A stretch of DNA of 64,000 nucleotides from JALYNX01 sp044867525 (GTDB taxonomy: Bacteria > Actinomycetota > Acidimicrobiia > Spongiisociales > ZC4RG35): the NCBI GenBank assembly GCA_044867525.1, contig JBIOVB010000024.1:1-64000 (forward strand), read 5' to 3'. A program made the position numbers and the translations under genes. Under the pieces are notes generated by a model, which searched no databases, was not told where the DNA came from, and worked only from the letters and a program-made list of their open reading frames with translations. Positions 21,790 to 32,695 of the stretch are shown in pieces. The number at the start of each line of letters is the position of its first letter. The first letter of the stretch is position 1.

Positions 21790-23319
21790 ATGAGACCGGT
21801 GACACGAGGCCGCAGAGCGGCATTCATCATCAACCTGATTGGACTGTTCGTCGTCCTCGCGGCAACCCCGGCGATGGCACAGGAGACAGAGGTGATCCCG
21901 GCGGGAAGTCAGGAATTGAACCTCCTCTGGATCGTGATCGGGGCAGTGCTGGTGATATTCATGCAGGCCGGATTCGCCTTGGTGGAGACCGGGTTCTCCC
22001 GAGCCAAACATGCTGCACACGTCGTCTCGACCAACTTCGCAATCTTCGGCCTCGGCTTCGTTGCCTTCTTCTTGGTGGGCTACGCCTTCATGTTCGGGGG
22101 GTTCTCCTACGTGCTCCCGGGATTCGACTTCGGCTACGACGCCGCGCTAGGCGGGCCCTTGATCGGCTCCGGGGATTGGATCTTCCTGTGGCAAGGTGGC
22201 TTCTTGCTCCAGGGAGAGCTGATTACCCCTGCCGTGCTCGGGTTCTTCCTGTACATGGTTGCCTTCATGGACACCACCGCGACCATCCCCACCGGCTCGA
22301 TGGCGGAGCGTTGGAGGTGGAAGAGCTTCGTCGGTTGGGGGCTGTTCTGTGGGGCGATCTTCTACCCGTTGTTCGGTGCCTGGACTTGGGGAGGAGGTTG
22401 GCTGAACCGCTTGTGGAGCTCCATGGGCTGGGGCGTGGGATATGCCGACTTCGCGGGCTCGGGAGTGGTCCATGCCATGGGTGGGGCGGCTGCCCTGGCG
22501 GGAGCAATCGCCCTCGGGCCACGACTCGGGAAGTACAAGTCGGATGGGACGCCCAACACCATCCCAGGCCATCACATCCCTATGGCGGCACTGGGGACGT
22601 TCATCCTGCTCTTCGGATGGTTCGGTTTCAACGCGGCGTCGACCTTCGCCGCAACCGATGTCCGGTTCGCCACCGTGGCGGCCAATACAGCCATAGCTGC
22701 TGCCTTCGGTGCTGTGGCCTCCATGCTCTATTGCATGTACTTCCGGGGCCGTAGGCCCGATCCGGGGATGATGATGAACGGGATGCTTGGCGGTCTGGTG
22801 GCGATCACCGCGCCTTGTGCCTTCGTGACTCCCGGCTGGTCGGCGGTCATCGGCATCGTCGCCGGCGTGCTCGTTGTGGAGTCGATCCGCTTCATCGAGA
22901 GGCGGGGTATCGACGACGTGGTGGGTGCCATCTCGGTCCACGGTGTGTGCGGCACCTTTGGGGTTCTGGCGGTGGGCATTTTCCCCGACGGGAGCTATGG
23001 AGCCGGTTGGAACCTGGCGGTCGACTCGGCCGGCAACCCGGTCGAGTTGAAAGGACTCATCTACGGGGGCACCACCCAGATCCTGGCCCAACTGGCCGGC
23101 GTCGTCGTGATCTGGACGGTCATGTTCGGGCTGGCTTATGCGTTCTTCAAGATCCAGGACCGGATCACCAAGGGCGGAATTCGCCTCTCCGAGACTGCAG
23201 AGCGGTTGGGCATCGACCAACCGGAGATGGGGGTTCATGCCTATCCGGACTTCCTCGACATCGAATACGTCGACGTCAAGGTGGTCGACAAGGGCAAAGA
23301 ACCTGTTGGGATCGGCTGA
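21790..23319 (+). CDS. amt: Amt-family ammonium transporter
   Basis: The 509-aa protein has an N-terminal signal-like helix (to about residue 36, ending ATPAMA) followed by eleven Amt helices. Signatures include QAGFALVETGFSRAKHA, VAFMDTTATIPTGSMAERW, the pore-His segment GSGVVHAMGGAAALAGAIAL, and DDVVGAISVHGVCGTFGVL with the second twin His. It conducts ammonium or ammonia across the membrane. A strong AAGGAGG site precedes the ATG. No glnK (PII) gene follows, unlike most amt loci; instead a terminator and a surface-repeat protein come next. The orphan winged-helix gene directly upstream is the likely regulator. Confidence 0.95.
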   Translation: MRPVTRGRRAAFIINLIGLFVVLAATPAMAQETEVIPAGSQELNLLWIVIGAVLVIFMQAGFALVETGFSRAKHAAHVVSTNFAIFGLGFVAFFLVGYAFMFGGFSYVLPGFDFGYDAALGGPLIGSGDWIFLWQGGFLLQGELITPAVLGFFLYMVAFMDTTATIPTGSMAERWRWKSFVGWGLFCGAIFYPLFGAWTWGGGWLNRLWSSMGWGVGYADFAGSGVVHAMGGAAALAGAIALGPRLGKYKSDGTPNTIPGHHIPMAALGTFILLFGWFGFNAASTFAATDVRFATVAANTAIAAAFGAVASMLYCMYFRGRRPDPGMMMNGMLGGLVAITAPCAFVTPGWSAVIGIVAGVLVVESIRFIERRGIDDVVGAISVHGVCGTFGVLAVGIFPDGSYGAGWNLAVDSAGNPVELKGLIYGGTTQILAQLAGVVVIWTVMFGLAYAFFKIQDRITKGGIRLSETAERLGIDQPEMGVHAYPDFLDIEYVDVKVVDKGKEPVGIG

Positions 23320-23341
23320 CCTGGTCTGAATCGGTGCCAGG

Positions 23342-23388
23342 GCGGGAAGGGAGGGTGGGTCGTGCCTCACCCTCTCTTCCCCGCTTTT
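23342..23388 (+). terminator. Terminator downstream of amt
   Basis: GCGGGAAGGGAGGGTG pairs with CACCCTCTCTTCCCCGC (one bulge), followed by ttttg. It lies 22 bp after the amt stop. Confidence 0.8.
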
Positions 23389-23427
23389 GACTCAGGTCTC
23401 TTTCCGCCAGAGCCGATCTTCTAAAGC

Positions 23428-24918
23428 ATGGTGTGGTTCACCGCGCTCGTGGTGGGGTTGGTGTTGGCGGTGTTGCCTCCTGGGGGGTCGTTTGTCGATG
23501 ACGATGGGAATGTTCATGAGGGTGGGATCGAGGCGATTGCGGCGGAGGGGATAACCCGGGGTTGTAGCCCTCCGGTGAATGACCGTTACTGCCCGGATCG
23601 GTCGGTGACCCGGGGGGAGATGGCGGTGTTCTTGTCCCGGGCTTTGGGGTTGGCGGCTCCGAGCCGGGATTACTTCTCCGATGATGAGGGTCATGTTTTC
23701 GAGGGGGGGATCAACCGTTTGGCGGCGGCGGGGATCACCCAGGGGTGTAATCCTCCGGCGAACAGTCGGTTCTGCCCGGATCGGGCGATGACCCGGGGGG
23801 AGATGGCGGCCATGTTGACCCGGGCGTTCGGGTATCCGGTGTCGTCGGTGAACCGGTTCTCCGATGACAACGGGCATGTGTTCGAGGGGGCGATCAACCG
23901 GTTGGCGGCGGCGGGAGTGACCACAGGGTGTAACCCTCCGGCGAATACCAGGTTCTGTCCCGACCAGCAGATCAAACGGGACCAGATGGCCACGTTCCTC
24001 ACCCGAGCCCTCCACCTCACCCCCAACAAACCCCCAGCCCGCTGCCCGATCCTTCCCGCCGACGACATCTGGAACACCAGGATCGACTCGCTCCCGGTCC
24101 ATGCCCGATCGGCGCAATATGTCGCCACCATCGGGTCGTCGGCGACGATGCACGCCGATTTCGGTTCCGGGGTTTGGCCTCCGGGATCGACCAGTCCGAT
24201 CGGGATCCCCTATATCGAGATTCCGGAGGGAACCCCTGGGGTGACGATCCAGTACACCGCCTACGGAGACGAATCCGACCCCGGCCCGTTCCCTATTCCG
24301 CTCTCGACGCCGGTCGAGGGAGGGCCTGATGCCGATGGCGATCGGCATGTCATCGTCGTCGACCGCTTCCGCTGCGAGCTCTTCGAGCTGTTCTACGCCT
24401 TCCCCGGCCCCGGCAATCGCTGGCGGGCGGCTTCCGGAGCGCGCTACGAGCTCGACTCGTCCGATCTCCGTCCCAACGGTTGGACCTCCGCCGACGCCGC
24501 AGGTCTCCCCATCTTCCCGGGCCTGGTCAGGTATCCGGAGGTGGCGTCGGGACGGATCACTCACGCGATCCGATTCACCGCACCGGAGACCCGAGCAGCC
24601 CACGTGTGGCCGGCTCGTCACCACGCCTCGGACAACACCGGCGTCGAATATCCCTCGATGGGTCAGCGATTCCGACTCAAGGCCAGCTTCGACATCTCGG
24701 GGTTCTCCCCACAGGTCCGTGTGATCCTCCGTGCGATGAAGGAGTACGGGCTGGTACTGGCCGACAACGGATCGCCCTGGTACGTCTCAGGTGCGCCTGA
24801 TTCCCGCTGGGACAACGACGCCCTCCATGAGCTGCATGAGATCCCGGGGTCGGCCTTCGAGGCCGTGGACGTCTCGTCGCTGATGGTCGACCCCAACTCG
24901 GGCCGCACCCAGCCCTGA
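23428..24918 (+). CDS. Secreted protein with S-layer-homology-like repeats and an uncharacterised C-terminal domain
   Basis: The 496-aa product has a short signal segment (VWFTALVVGLVLAVLPPGG). Three Cys-containing repeats follow (to about 195) that closely match those of the amidase at 19874 in spacing and motif (GCNPPANSRFCPDRAMTRGE). From about 205 a different domain of about 290 residues starts DDIWNTRIDSLPVHARSAQY and contains MHADFGSG, DGDRHVIVVDR, HAIRFTAPETR and MGQRFRLKASFDI. I know this only as an uncharacterised secreted domain and can name no catalytic residues with certainty. The repeats should tether it to the cell surface. Confidence 0.75.
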   Translation: MVWFTALVVGLVLAVLPPGGSFVDDDGNVHEGGIEAIAAEGITRGCSPPVNDRYCPDRSVTRGEMAVFLSRALGLAAPSRDYFSDDEGHVFEGGINRLAAAGITQGCNPPANSRFCPDRAMTRGEMAAMLTRAFGYPVSSVNRFSDDNGHVFEGAINRLAAAGVTTGCNPPANTRFCPDQQIKRDQMATFLTRALHLTPNKPPARCPILPADDIWNTRIDSLPVHARSAQYVATIGSSATMHADFGSGVWPPGSTSPIGIPYIEIPEGTPGVTIQYTAYGDESDPGPFPIPLSTPVEGGPDADGDRHVIVVDRFRCELFELFYAFPGPGNRWRAASGARYELDSSDLRPNGWTSADAAGLPIFPGLVRYPEVASGRITHAIRFTAPETRAAHVWPARHHASDNTGVEYPSMGQRFRLKASFDISGFSPQVRVILRAMKEYGLVLADNGSPWYVSGAPDSRWDNDALHELHEIPGSAFEAVDVSSLMVDPNSGRTQP

Positions 24919-24945
24919 CCTGCGCCATGGGTAGGTTTCGCTGTT

Positions 24946-25533
24946 ATGACGCGCCGGACCTGGTTGCCATTGGTCTCCCTGGTGCTCGTTAGCGCGTGCG
25001 GGCTGACTGGGTCGGGAGACATCGTCACCGAGGAGCGGACCCCCGGTGAGTTCGACCGGATCGAGGTCTCCGGCGGGATCGACCTCAGGCTGACAGTCGG
25101 GACTCGCGCCCTCAACGGTGTGTTTGTCACCTACGACGACAACCTCATCGCCCGCATCCAGACTGAAGTCGACGGTGACACGCTCCGCATTTACAACGAA
25201 GGCTCGTACAACACCCTCGGTGGCGGGGAGCGATTCGTCGAGGTGACGGTCGGCGGTCTCCTCGGCCTCGAGGCCTCGGGGGGATCGAGTGTGATCGGCC
25301 AGGGTGAGACCACCACGCTCGAGGTCGCGGCCAGCGGGGGAGCGGACCTGGACCTGGCGACTCTCATTGTGGAAGAGATGGGCCTTCAGGCATCCGGCGG
25401 TGCGAGTGTCAATGTCAACGTGACCGATGCCATCACCGGTGAGGCCTCGGGCGGCGCCGATGTCATCGTCGACGGTGACCCGCCGCAGCAAAGCATCGAG
25501 ACCAGCGGTGGCGCCGAGGTCTCAAACGGTTGA
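24946..25533 (+). CDS. Lipoprotein with GIN domain (DUF2807)
   Basis: The 195-aa protein has a lipobox (LVLVSAC with Cys19), so it is lipid-anchored outside the membrane. The rest is a DUF2807/GIN-type beta-helix. It opens with REF-like strand GEFDRIEVSGGIDLRLTVG and then has regular rungs with G-G-S/A-x turns (EASGGSSV, AASGGADL, QASGGASV, EASGGADV, ETSGGAEV). The fold is usually found in putative adhesin heads; function is unproven. Translation probably continues into the esterase through a TTGA overlap at 25530. Confidence 0.85.
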   Translation: MTRRTWLPLVSLVLVSACGLTGSGDIVTEERTPGEFDRIEVSGGIDLRLTVGTRALNGVFVTYDDNLIARIQTEVDGDTLRIYNEGSYNTLGGGERFVEVTVGGLLGLEASGGSSVIGQGETTTLEVAASGGADLDLATLIVEEMGLQASGGASVNVNVTDAITGEASGGADVIVDGDPPQQSIETSGGAEVSNG

Positions 25534-26498
25534 CCACCGGAGAATCTTCATTCCGCGAAATGCCGACCACGGTTTCGGAGAGCTGGCACTCCTTCTTCGA
25601 GTCGGTTCCCGACCCCTCGACCCAACCATCGCTTCCCGACCCTGATGACCTCGAGGCGTGGCGCGAGCGAAATCGAGTACTGGAAGCGGAACGGTTAGCA
25701 ATGGGGTATGGCGACCCGGGACCAGGGGTCGAGGTCATCGAGTCGGAGTTGGGGGGTGTCCCGGTGCTGGAGGTGCGTCCCGACGGTTGGGAGGAAGATG
25801 GACGTGCCGTTCTCTACGCCCACGGGGGCGGGTACGTGGCTTTCACCTCGCGGTCGACGATCGGGAAGGCAGCCCTGGTGGCCAGGGCATCGGGTCTCCG
25901 TGTGTTGTCCATCGACTACACGCTCGCTCCGTTCTCCCGATGGGAGGCGACCACCGATCAGGTCCTGGCGGTGTTCGGCGCCGTGGTCGAAGCAGGGATC
26001 CCGATGGAAAAACTTGCGATCTACGGCGAGTCGGCCGGCGGCTCGCTGGTGGCCGGGTCAGTGCTCAAAATGCGCGATCGCGGCTTGGGGATGCCTGCCG
26101 CTCTCGTCATGTGGTCGCCATGGTCCGACATCAGCAATGTCGGCGACACCTATCGCACGCTGGCCCACGTCGAGGGGAGCTATGTGTACGAGCTCCACCT
26201 CCAGCCCGCAGCCAACGCGTACGCCGACCCGACGGACCACATCCATCCCTATGTCTCACCGGTATACGGCGATTACACGCAGGGGTTCCCACCGACGCTG
26301 ATCCAGGGCGGCACCCGGGAGATCTTCCTCAGCAACTTCGTTCGTCACTACCGGGCTCTGGATGACGCCGGGATCGAGGTCGAGCTCGACCTCTACGAGG
26401 GGATGCCCCACGTCTTTCAGGGCAAGCTCCCCGACTCCGTCGAATCGAAGACGGCGGTTCGAAAGACCGTGGAGTGGATCACGACGAGGCTGAGTTGA
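25530..26498 (+). CDS. HSL-family alpha/beta-hydrolase (acetyl-esterase type)
   Basis: The product has 322 aa from TTG 25530 (ATG 25560 is a possible start). The oxyanion motif HGGGYVAFTS and the nucleophile GESAGGSLVAGS are those of the hormone-sensitive-lipase family IV. The C-terminal acid and base fall in the LIQGGTREIFLSNF region and MPHVFQ. Members hydrolyse short-chain esters. The gene overlaps the end of the lipoprotein gene at 24946 and also the end of the convergent HAD gene by 20 bp. Confidence 0.85.
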   Translation: MTTGESSFREMPTTVSESWHSFFESVPDPSTQPSLPDPDDLEAWRERNRVLEAERLAMGYGDPGPGVEVIESELGGVPVLEVRPDGWEEDGRAVLYAHGGGYVAFTSRSTIGKAALVARASGLRVLSIDYTLAPFSRWEATTDQVLAVFGAVVEAGIPMEKLAIYGESAGGSLVAGSVLKMRDRGLGMPAALVMWSPWSDISNVGDTYRTLAHVEGSYVYELHLQPAANAYADPTDHIHPYVSPVYGDYTQGFPPTLIQGGTREIFLSNFVRHYRALDDAGIEVELDLYEGMPHVFQGKLPDSVESKTAVRKTVEWITTRLS

Positions 26499-27219
26499 GC
26501 GCCTCATTGGCGAACTCCGCCATCGAGTAGAAGCGGTGGTCGGGGACGGGCAATTCATCGACCCGGGCGGTCGCTCCCCACCTGCCGCCCTCCGACAACC
26601 GCTGCCGGTCGATCCAAACGGTGGCCAGGCCCATCCCCCGGGCGGGAATGTGATCGTGGAACAGGCTCTGGGCTACGTGGAGCAGATCATCGGCGCCGAC
26701 ACCGAAATCCCTGTCGAGATGCTCCAGGAGGTATTCGAAGTTGCGCCGGTTCGGCTTGTAGGAGCCGATGTCCTCGGCGGTGTACACCGCGTCGAATTCG
26801 ATTCCCAGGGCCCTCTGTGAGGCGGCGAACCCGGCGCGATCCACGTTGGACAGGATCACCATCCGGTAATCCTCGGCTAACGCGGCAAGTGCGAGGGAAC
26901 TGTCGTCGAAGGCGGGCCATGCCGGAACCGATGATCCGAATGCCTCGTCCAAATCACGGTTTGTCTCCAGCCCGAGTTGGGCCGCGAGGTCGCGGTGAAC
27001 CCTGTTGAGGATCCCGGGATACGCCAACGTCGGGTTCCTCGCCTCCTGATCGCTCTCGGAGAGGGCGAAGACCCCGAGAACCCGTGACCGATCCAGGTCG
27101 GGTTGCCCGTTGGCGACCAGCAGCGGCTGCAAAGCCTCCCAAATCCCGGTCTCCCAATCGATGAGAGTCCCGTAGCAATCGAAGCTGAGAACCTGGTAGT
27201 CGGGTATCGGCCTGGTCAC
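26479..27219 (-). CDS. HAD hydrolase, subfamily IA
   Basis: The 246-aa protein has nucleophile motif LSFDCYGTLIDWE, motif II MVILSNVDR, the lysine in GSYKPNRRNFEY and a final HVAQSLFHDHIPARGMGL. The SLFHD arrangement (xxSxxHD) is that of haloacid-dehalogenase-like type II enzymes with a cap inserted after motif I. The substrate may be a phosphate ester or a haloacid. It is followed downstream by nothing on its strand and preceded 6 bp upstream by the DAO oxidoreductase gene, so the two are likely one operon. Confidence 0.88.
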   Translation of the reverse strand: MTRPIPDYQVLSFDCYGTLIDWETGIWEALQPLLVANGQPDLDRSRVLGVFALSESDQEARNPTLAYPGILNRVHRDLAAQLGLETNRDLDEAFGSSVPAWPAFDDSSLALAALAEDYRMVILSNVDRAGFAASQRALGIEFDAVYTAEDIGSYKPNRRNFEYLLEHLDRDFGVGADDLLHVAQSLFHDHIPARGMGLATVWIDRQRLSEGGRWGATARVDELPVPDHRFYSMAEFANEALNSASS

Positions 27220-27225
27220 TGTCGC

Positions 27226-28410
27226 TCAGATAAGCCGACCGGCGTGCTCATAGAGCGGCACTCCGTCGATGCAGCGTTGTGGGCCGAGGCGACCGAGGTC
27301 GAGGGCGTGGGTCAGCCCGAGGATGGACTCCGCGAGGTATCGCCCGATGGCCGGGGCCTGCTGGAAGCCGTGACCGGAGAAACCTGATGCGACGAACAGG
27401 CCGGCGAGCGTCGGCCATTCGCCGATGATCGCATTGCCGTCGAGGGTGTTGACGTCGTAGAGCCCCGCCCAACTCCTTCCGACATGTAGCTGGTCGAAGG
27501 CAGGCAGGTGTTCGACGAGCTCTGGCCATATCAGGTCGGTGAAACGACCCTGGCCGGCGGGTGTGAAATCGAAGCCAACCGGGTCTTCGGGTCGGGACCA
27601 TGCGATGAGCCAGGTGGTGTCGGATTCGGGGAGGGCGTAGACACCCGAGGGCAGGAAGACGCTTGGCATCCCGGGGGCGGGGACGGTGGTCGACACCACA
27701 TACACGGTCCGCATCACCGGGATCACCGGAAGGTCGACCCCGATCTCCTTGGCGAGGGCGGGCGCCCAGGCCCCGGCGCTGTTGACGACCGCGGTCGACT
27801 CCATCACGGTCCCATCGCCGAGCTTCACACCGCGCATCTCGTTCCCGTCGGCGATCAGCTCGGTGACCTCGGATTCGATGAACTCGGCGCCTAGCTCCGC
27901 CGCCTTTGCCCGATACCCGCGGAGAATCGCACTTGGATCAACCGAGCCGTCCCTCGGCCCCAGGGTCCCGCCGACCATCGTCTCCGACCCGTAGCCCGAG
28001 AACCGACGTTCGATTTCGGCGATCTCCAGCCAATCGACCTCGCAGCCCAGATCGCGTTGCAACTCCATCCCGGCGAGCGCCGCCGCCCGGTTGGCTTCGT
28101 CGACGAGGAACAGGTTGCCTTGCTGCCGGGCGCCGACTTCAGGTCTGAAGCTCGGTGTCGCCATGTCGTCGGCGAACGTCTCCAGCACCTCCATGGTGTG
28201 TTGGGAGATCCGGATGTTCTCCTCGAGGTTGAATTGGATGCGGACGTTGCCGTCCGAGAGGACCGTCGAGGCGAAGCGGTATCCGGGGTCTCTCTCGATG
28301 ACTGCAACTCGTTGCCGGGGATGGGCGCGGAGCAGGTGAAAAGCCGTCGAGCATCCCATGATCCCCCCGCCGACCACGATCACGTCGAATTGGCGGCTGC
28401 CTTCAGTCAC
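27226..28410 (-). CDS. FAD-dependent amine/amino-acid oxidoreductase (DAO family)
   Basis: The 394-aa protein has the dinucleotide motif VIVVGGGIMGCSTAFHLL at about residues 9-26 and ALLVIER-like VAVIERDPGYRFAS. The DAO end motif is LFVASGFSGHGFQQAPAIGRYLAE. Length and motifs match the glycine/sarcosine/dimethylglycine oxidase family, which oxidises secondary or primary amines. It probably forms an operon with the HAD gene downstream. The substrate is not determinable from sequence. Confidence 0.87.
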   Translation of the reverse strand: MTEGSRQFDVIVVGGGIMGCSTAFHLLRAHPRQRVAVIERDPGYRFASTVLSDGNVRIQFNLEENIRISQHTMEVLETFADDMATPSFRPEVGARQQGNLFLVDEANRAAALAGMELQRDLGCEVDWLEIAEIERRFSGYGSETMVGGTLGPRDGSVDPSAILRGYRAKAAELGAEFIESEVTELIADGNEMRGVKLGDGTVMESTAVVNSAGAWAPALAKEIGVDLPVIPVMRTVYVVSTTVPAPGMPSVFLPSGVYALPESDTTWLIAWSRPEDPVGFDFTPAGQGRFTDLIWPELVEHLPAFDQLHVGRSWAGLYDVNTLDGNAIIGEWPTLAGLFVASGFSGHGFQQAPAIGRYLAESILGLTHALDLGRLGPQRCIDGVPLYEHAGRLI

Positions 28411-28428
28411 AGGGGAGACTCAGCTGAT

Positions 28429-30750
<2,322 letters not shown>

Positions 30751-30920
30751 GGTCCTTTCAGTCGCAGACGCGGATCATCGGTGGTACAGGTCGAAACCCG
30801 TTGCGCCGGCCGGAAAATCGGTTTCCGGGAGCCTCGATACCCACAACGGACGGCGAATCTACCCGCTCGGCTTTCTCAGTAGGAAATCCGTCGTTCCTGT
30901 GTTCGTTCATCTGCACATGC

Positions 30921-31610
30921 TCAGAGATGAGTGGCCAACATCGAGATCGCAAGGAGGGGCACGGCGATGGAGAGAAGGCGAAGCGGGCGTTCCCAGGTGC
31001 CGAGGAGGTCGGAACGCTCCCATCCTGTGACCTCCAAACGTTCGTCGGTGCGCCGCAACCGCCTTGCCGGTGTGCTCAGCTCACGCTGCACCCGACTCAG
31101 CATCGTGGCCGTGGCCGCGATGAGCAGTGCACCCCAGGAGAGGCTGAGCGTCTGCGACCAATAGCCGACCAGGGCCGGGAATGCCCCCCAGGCGACCGCG
31201 AATCCCCAGTTGGAGTGGAGGATCGGGGACCATTCCAGGGCGTAACCCGCGGCCAGCAGGACCCCGACAGCCGCCCAGGCCAGGACCAGCGGGTCGACGA
31301 CGAACGCTCCTACGACGCCGACCGCCGCACCGGCGACTACCCCTCCGATTCCCACAGCCCAGAGCGCGCGATCGCTGAGCCCGGTACGGAGCGGGCGGTC
31401 ATGGGCCTCGTCGAGTGCATGTGCTCCGATGCCGAGCCCGAAGAAGAAGGCGAGGAGGGCACCGGCGAGGATCATCCAGTCCAGGTCCGGTGCCAATGCT
31501 GCGCCCAGAGCGACATATGAGATGTGCCACAGGGTGTAGGGAGGGTGGAGCAGGGTGACCAGGTCGCGCCATGAGGACCCGGAGCGGGCATAGAAGGCTC
31601 GCTCGGTCAT
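30921..31610 (-). CDS. UbiA-like integral membrane protein
   Basis: ATG 31610 overlaps the methyltransferase stop by 4 bp (ATGA) and gives 229 aa with about 6-7 hydrophobic helices. The segment AHALDEAHDRPLRTGLSDRA resembles the first Asp-rich loop of UbiA prenyltransferases (NDxxDxxxD...RPxxxG). HPPYTLWHISYVALGAALAP resembles their helix 1. It is shorter than typical UbiA (about 290 aa) and the second Asp motif is not evident, so activity is uncertain. Coupling to a UbiE-like methyltransferase suggests a quinone- or lipid-modifying pair. Confidence 0.6.
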   Translation of the reverse strand: MTERAFYARSGSSWRDLVTLLHPPYTLWHISYVALGAALAPDLDWMILAGALLAFFFGLGIGAHALDEAHDRPLRTGLSDRALWAVGIGGVVAGAAVGVVGAFVVDPLVLAWAAVGVLLAAGYALEWSPILHSNWGFAVAWGAFPALVGYWSQTLSLSWGALLIAATATMLSRVQRELSTPARRLRRTDERLEVTGWERSDLLGTWERPLRLLSIAVPLLAISMLATHL

Positions 31611-32329
31611 GTCCGCCTCCCCCATATCAAGAACCCGCCGCCGAGAGACATCGAGCGCCATCGAACGTCGTCGAGACCGACCCGCCCCCAGATCGCGGCC
31701 AGCTGTTCAGGGGTGCGTCCGGACCAGAATCGGTCGATGCTGGGCCCGAGGAATCGGCCAACCTCCCACCATCCATGGCCGATGGCCGCCCCGGCTAGTG
31801 GAAGCCCGAGCCGCGTGTAGAGCCACCACAACGGCCCCCATAGCCCGCGTGGGCGTCCGAAGTCGAGGGCGGCGACGACGCCGCCGGGTCGCACCACCCT
31901 CGCAAGTTCGGCTATCGCACCTGGGAGGTCCTCAACGTATCGGAGCAGGTACCCGGAGGTGACCCCGTCCACAGATCCGTCGGGGAGCGGGAGTTGCTCC
32001 GCCGTCGCCAGGACTCGAAGGCCACCCGGTTCGTCGAATCGAGCCAACATGTCGGGGCACTGATCCAGCGCAACTACCCGATGGCCCGCGGCGCGTAGCG
32101 ACCTGGAGATCGATCCGGTTCCGGCAGCGACGTCGAGAACCAGAGAGCCCGGCTGAAGCCCAAGGCCCAGCACCAATGCCTGCCGCCAACGTCGGTCCTG
32201 GCCAAGGCTGAGAGTCGCTGCCCAGCGCTCGTAATCAACCGCGATCGGATGAAAGAGGCGTGAAGCGACCCTGGGTGGCGATGTCACGGGTCGAAGGTAC
32301 CGATGATCCTCGCCCCGCGGGTGTGCCAC
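31607..32329 (-). CDS. UbiE/MenG-like SAM methyltransferase
   Basis: The 240-aa protein has SAM motif LVLDVAAGTGSISRSL, VVALDQCPDML, the ATAEQLPLPDGSVDGVTSGY segment and RVVRPGGVVAALDFGRP, all typical of the UbiE/COQ5 branch. FHPIAVDYERWAATLSLGQDRRWR parallels the UbiE N-terminus (Y-D..n...s.g..r.WR). It may C-methylate a quinone precursor. It is translationally coupled to a UbiA-like membrane protein, which supports a prenyl-quinone or related lipid role. No other men genes are in the window. Confidence 0.75.
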   Translation of the reverse strand: MAHPRGEDHRYLRPVTSPPRVASRLFHPIAVDYERWAATLSLGQDRRWRQALVLGLGLQPGSLVLDVAAGTGSISRSLRAAGHRVVALDQCPDMLARFDEPGGLRVLATAEQLPLPDGSVDGVTSGYLLRYVEDLPGAIAELARVVRPGGVVAALDFGRPRGLWGPLWWLYTRLGLPLAGAAIGHGWWEVGRFLGPSIDRFWSGRTPEQLAAIWGRVGLDDVRWRSMSLGGGFLIWGRRT

Positions 32330-32332
32330 GCT

Positions 32333-32695
32333 TTAGGAAACGGTCACCCCGGTCGACATTCCCTCTTCGAAATGATCGATCACGTTCCCGTCATCATCCT
32401 GGGCCACGATCCGGCAGGTGAACGAATAGTCGCCCGGGCCCATATCGACGGATAGCGAGGTGGTCTCGCCTGGGGCGACCACGTCACCCGCCGAGACGAC
32501 ATGGCCGCCGGAGTCGGTGATGACCAGCGTGTGGGGATACTCCCCTCCGTTCGTCACCGTCAGGACGACAGTCCCCGCCTGGAGCGTGGTCACGCCGGGA
32601 TCGAGCCCGAATTCGTAGAGCTCCACGTCGGTGGAGGAGGCGGCCACCGTCTGGCAGGCTGCGAGCGCGAGTAGGAGGAGGGCGAGCCTTCTCAC
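32333..32695 (-). CDS. Cupredoxin-like lipoprotein
   Basis: GTG 32695 overlaps the kinase stop by 4 bp (GTGA) and gives 120 aa. The lipobox LLALAAC places Cys14 as the lipid anchor. The fold resembles plastocyanin/EfeO-type cupredoxins: VVLTVTNGGEYPHTLVI with the first His ligand, then YSFTCRI with Cys, DHFEEGM with His and Met. The Cys-to-His loop is longer than in classical blue copper proteins, so copper binding is possible but altered. Coupling to the sensor kinase at 32692 suggests a redox or copper signal. Confidence 0.65.
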   Translation of the reverse strand: MRRLALLLLALAACQTVAASSTDVELYEFGLDPGVTTLQAGTVVLTVTNGGEYPHTLVITDSGGHVVSAGDVVAPGETTSLSVDMGPGDYSFTCRIVAQDDDGNVIDHFEEGMSTGVTVS

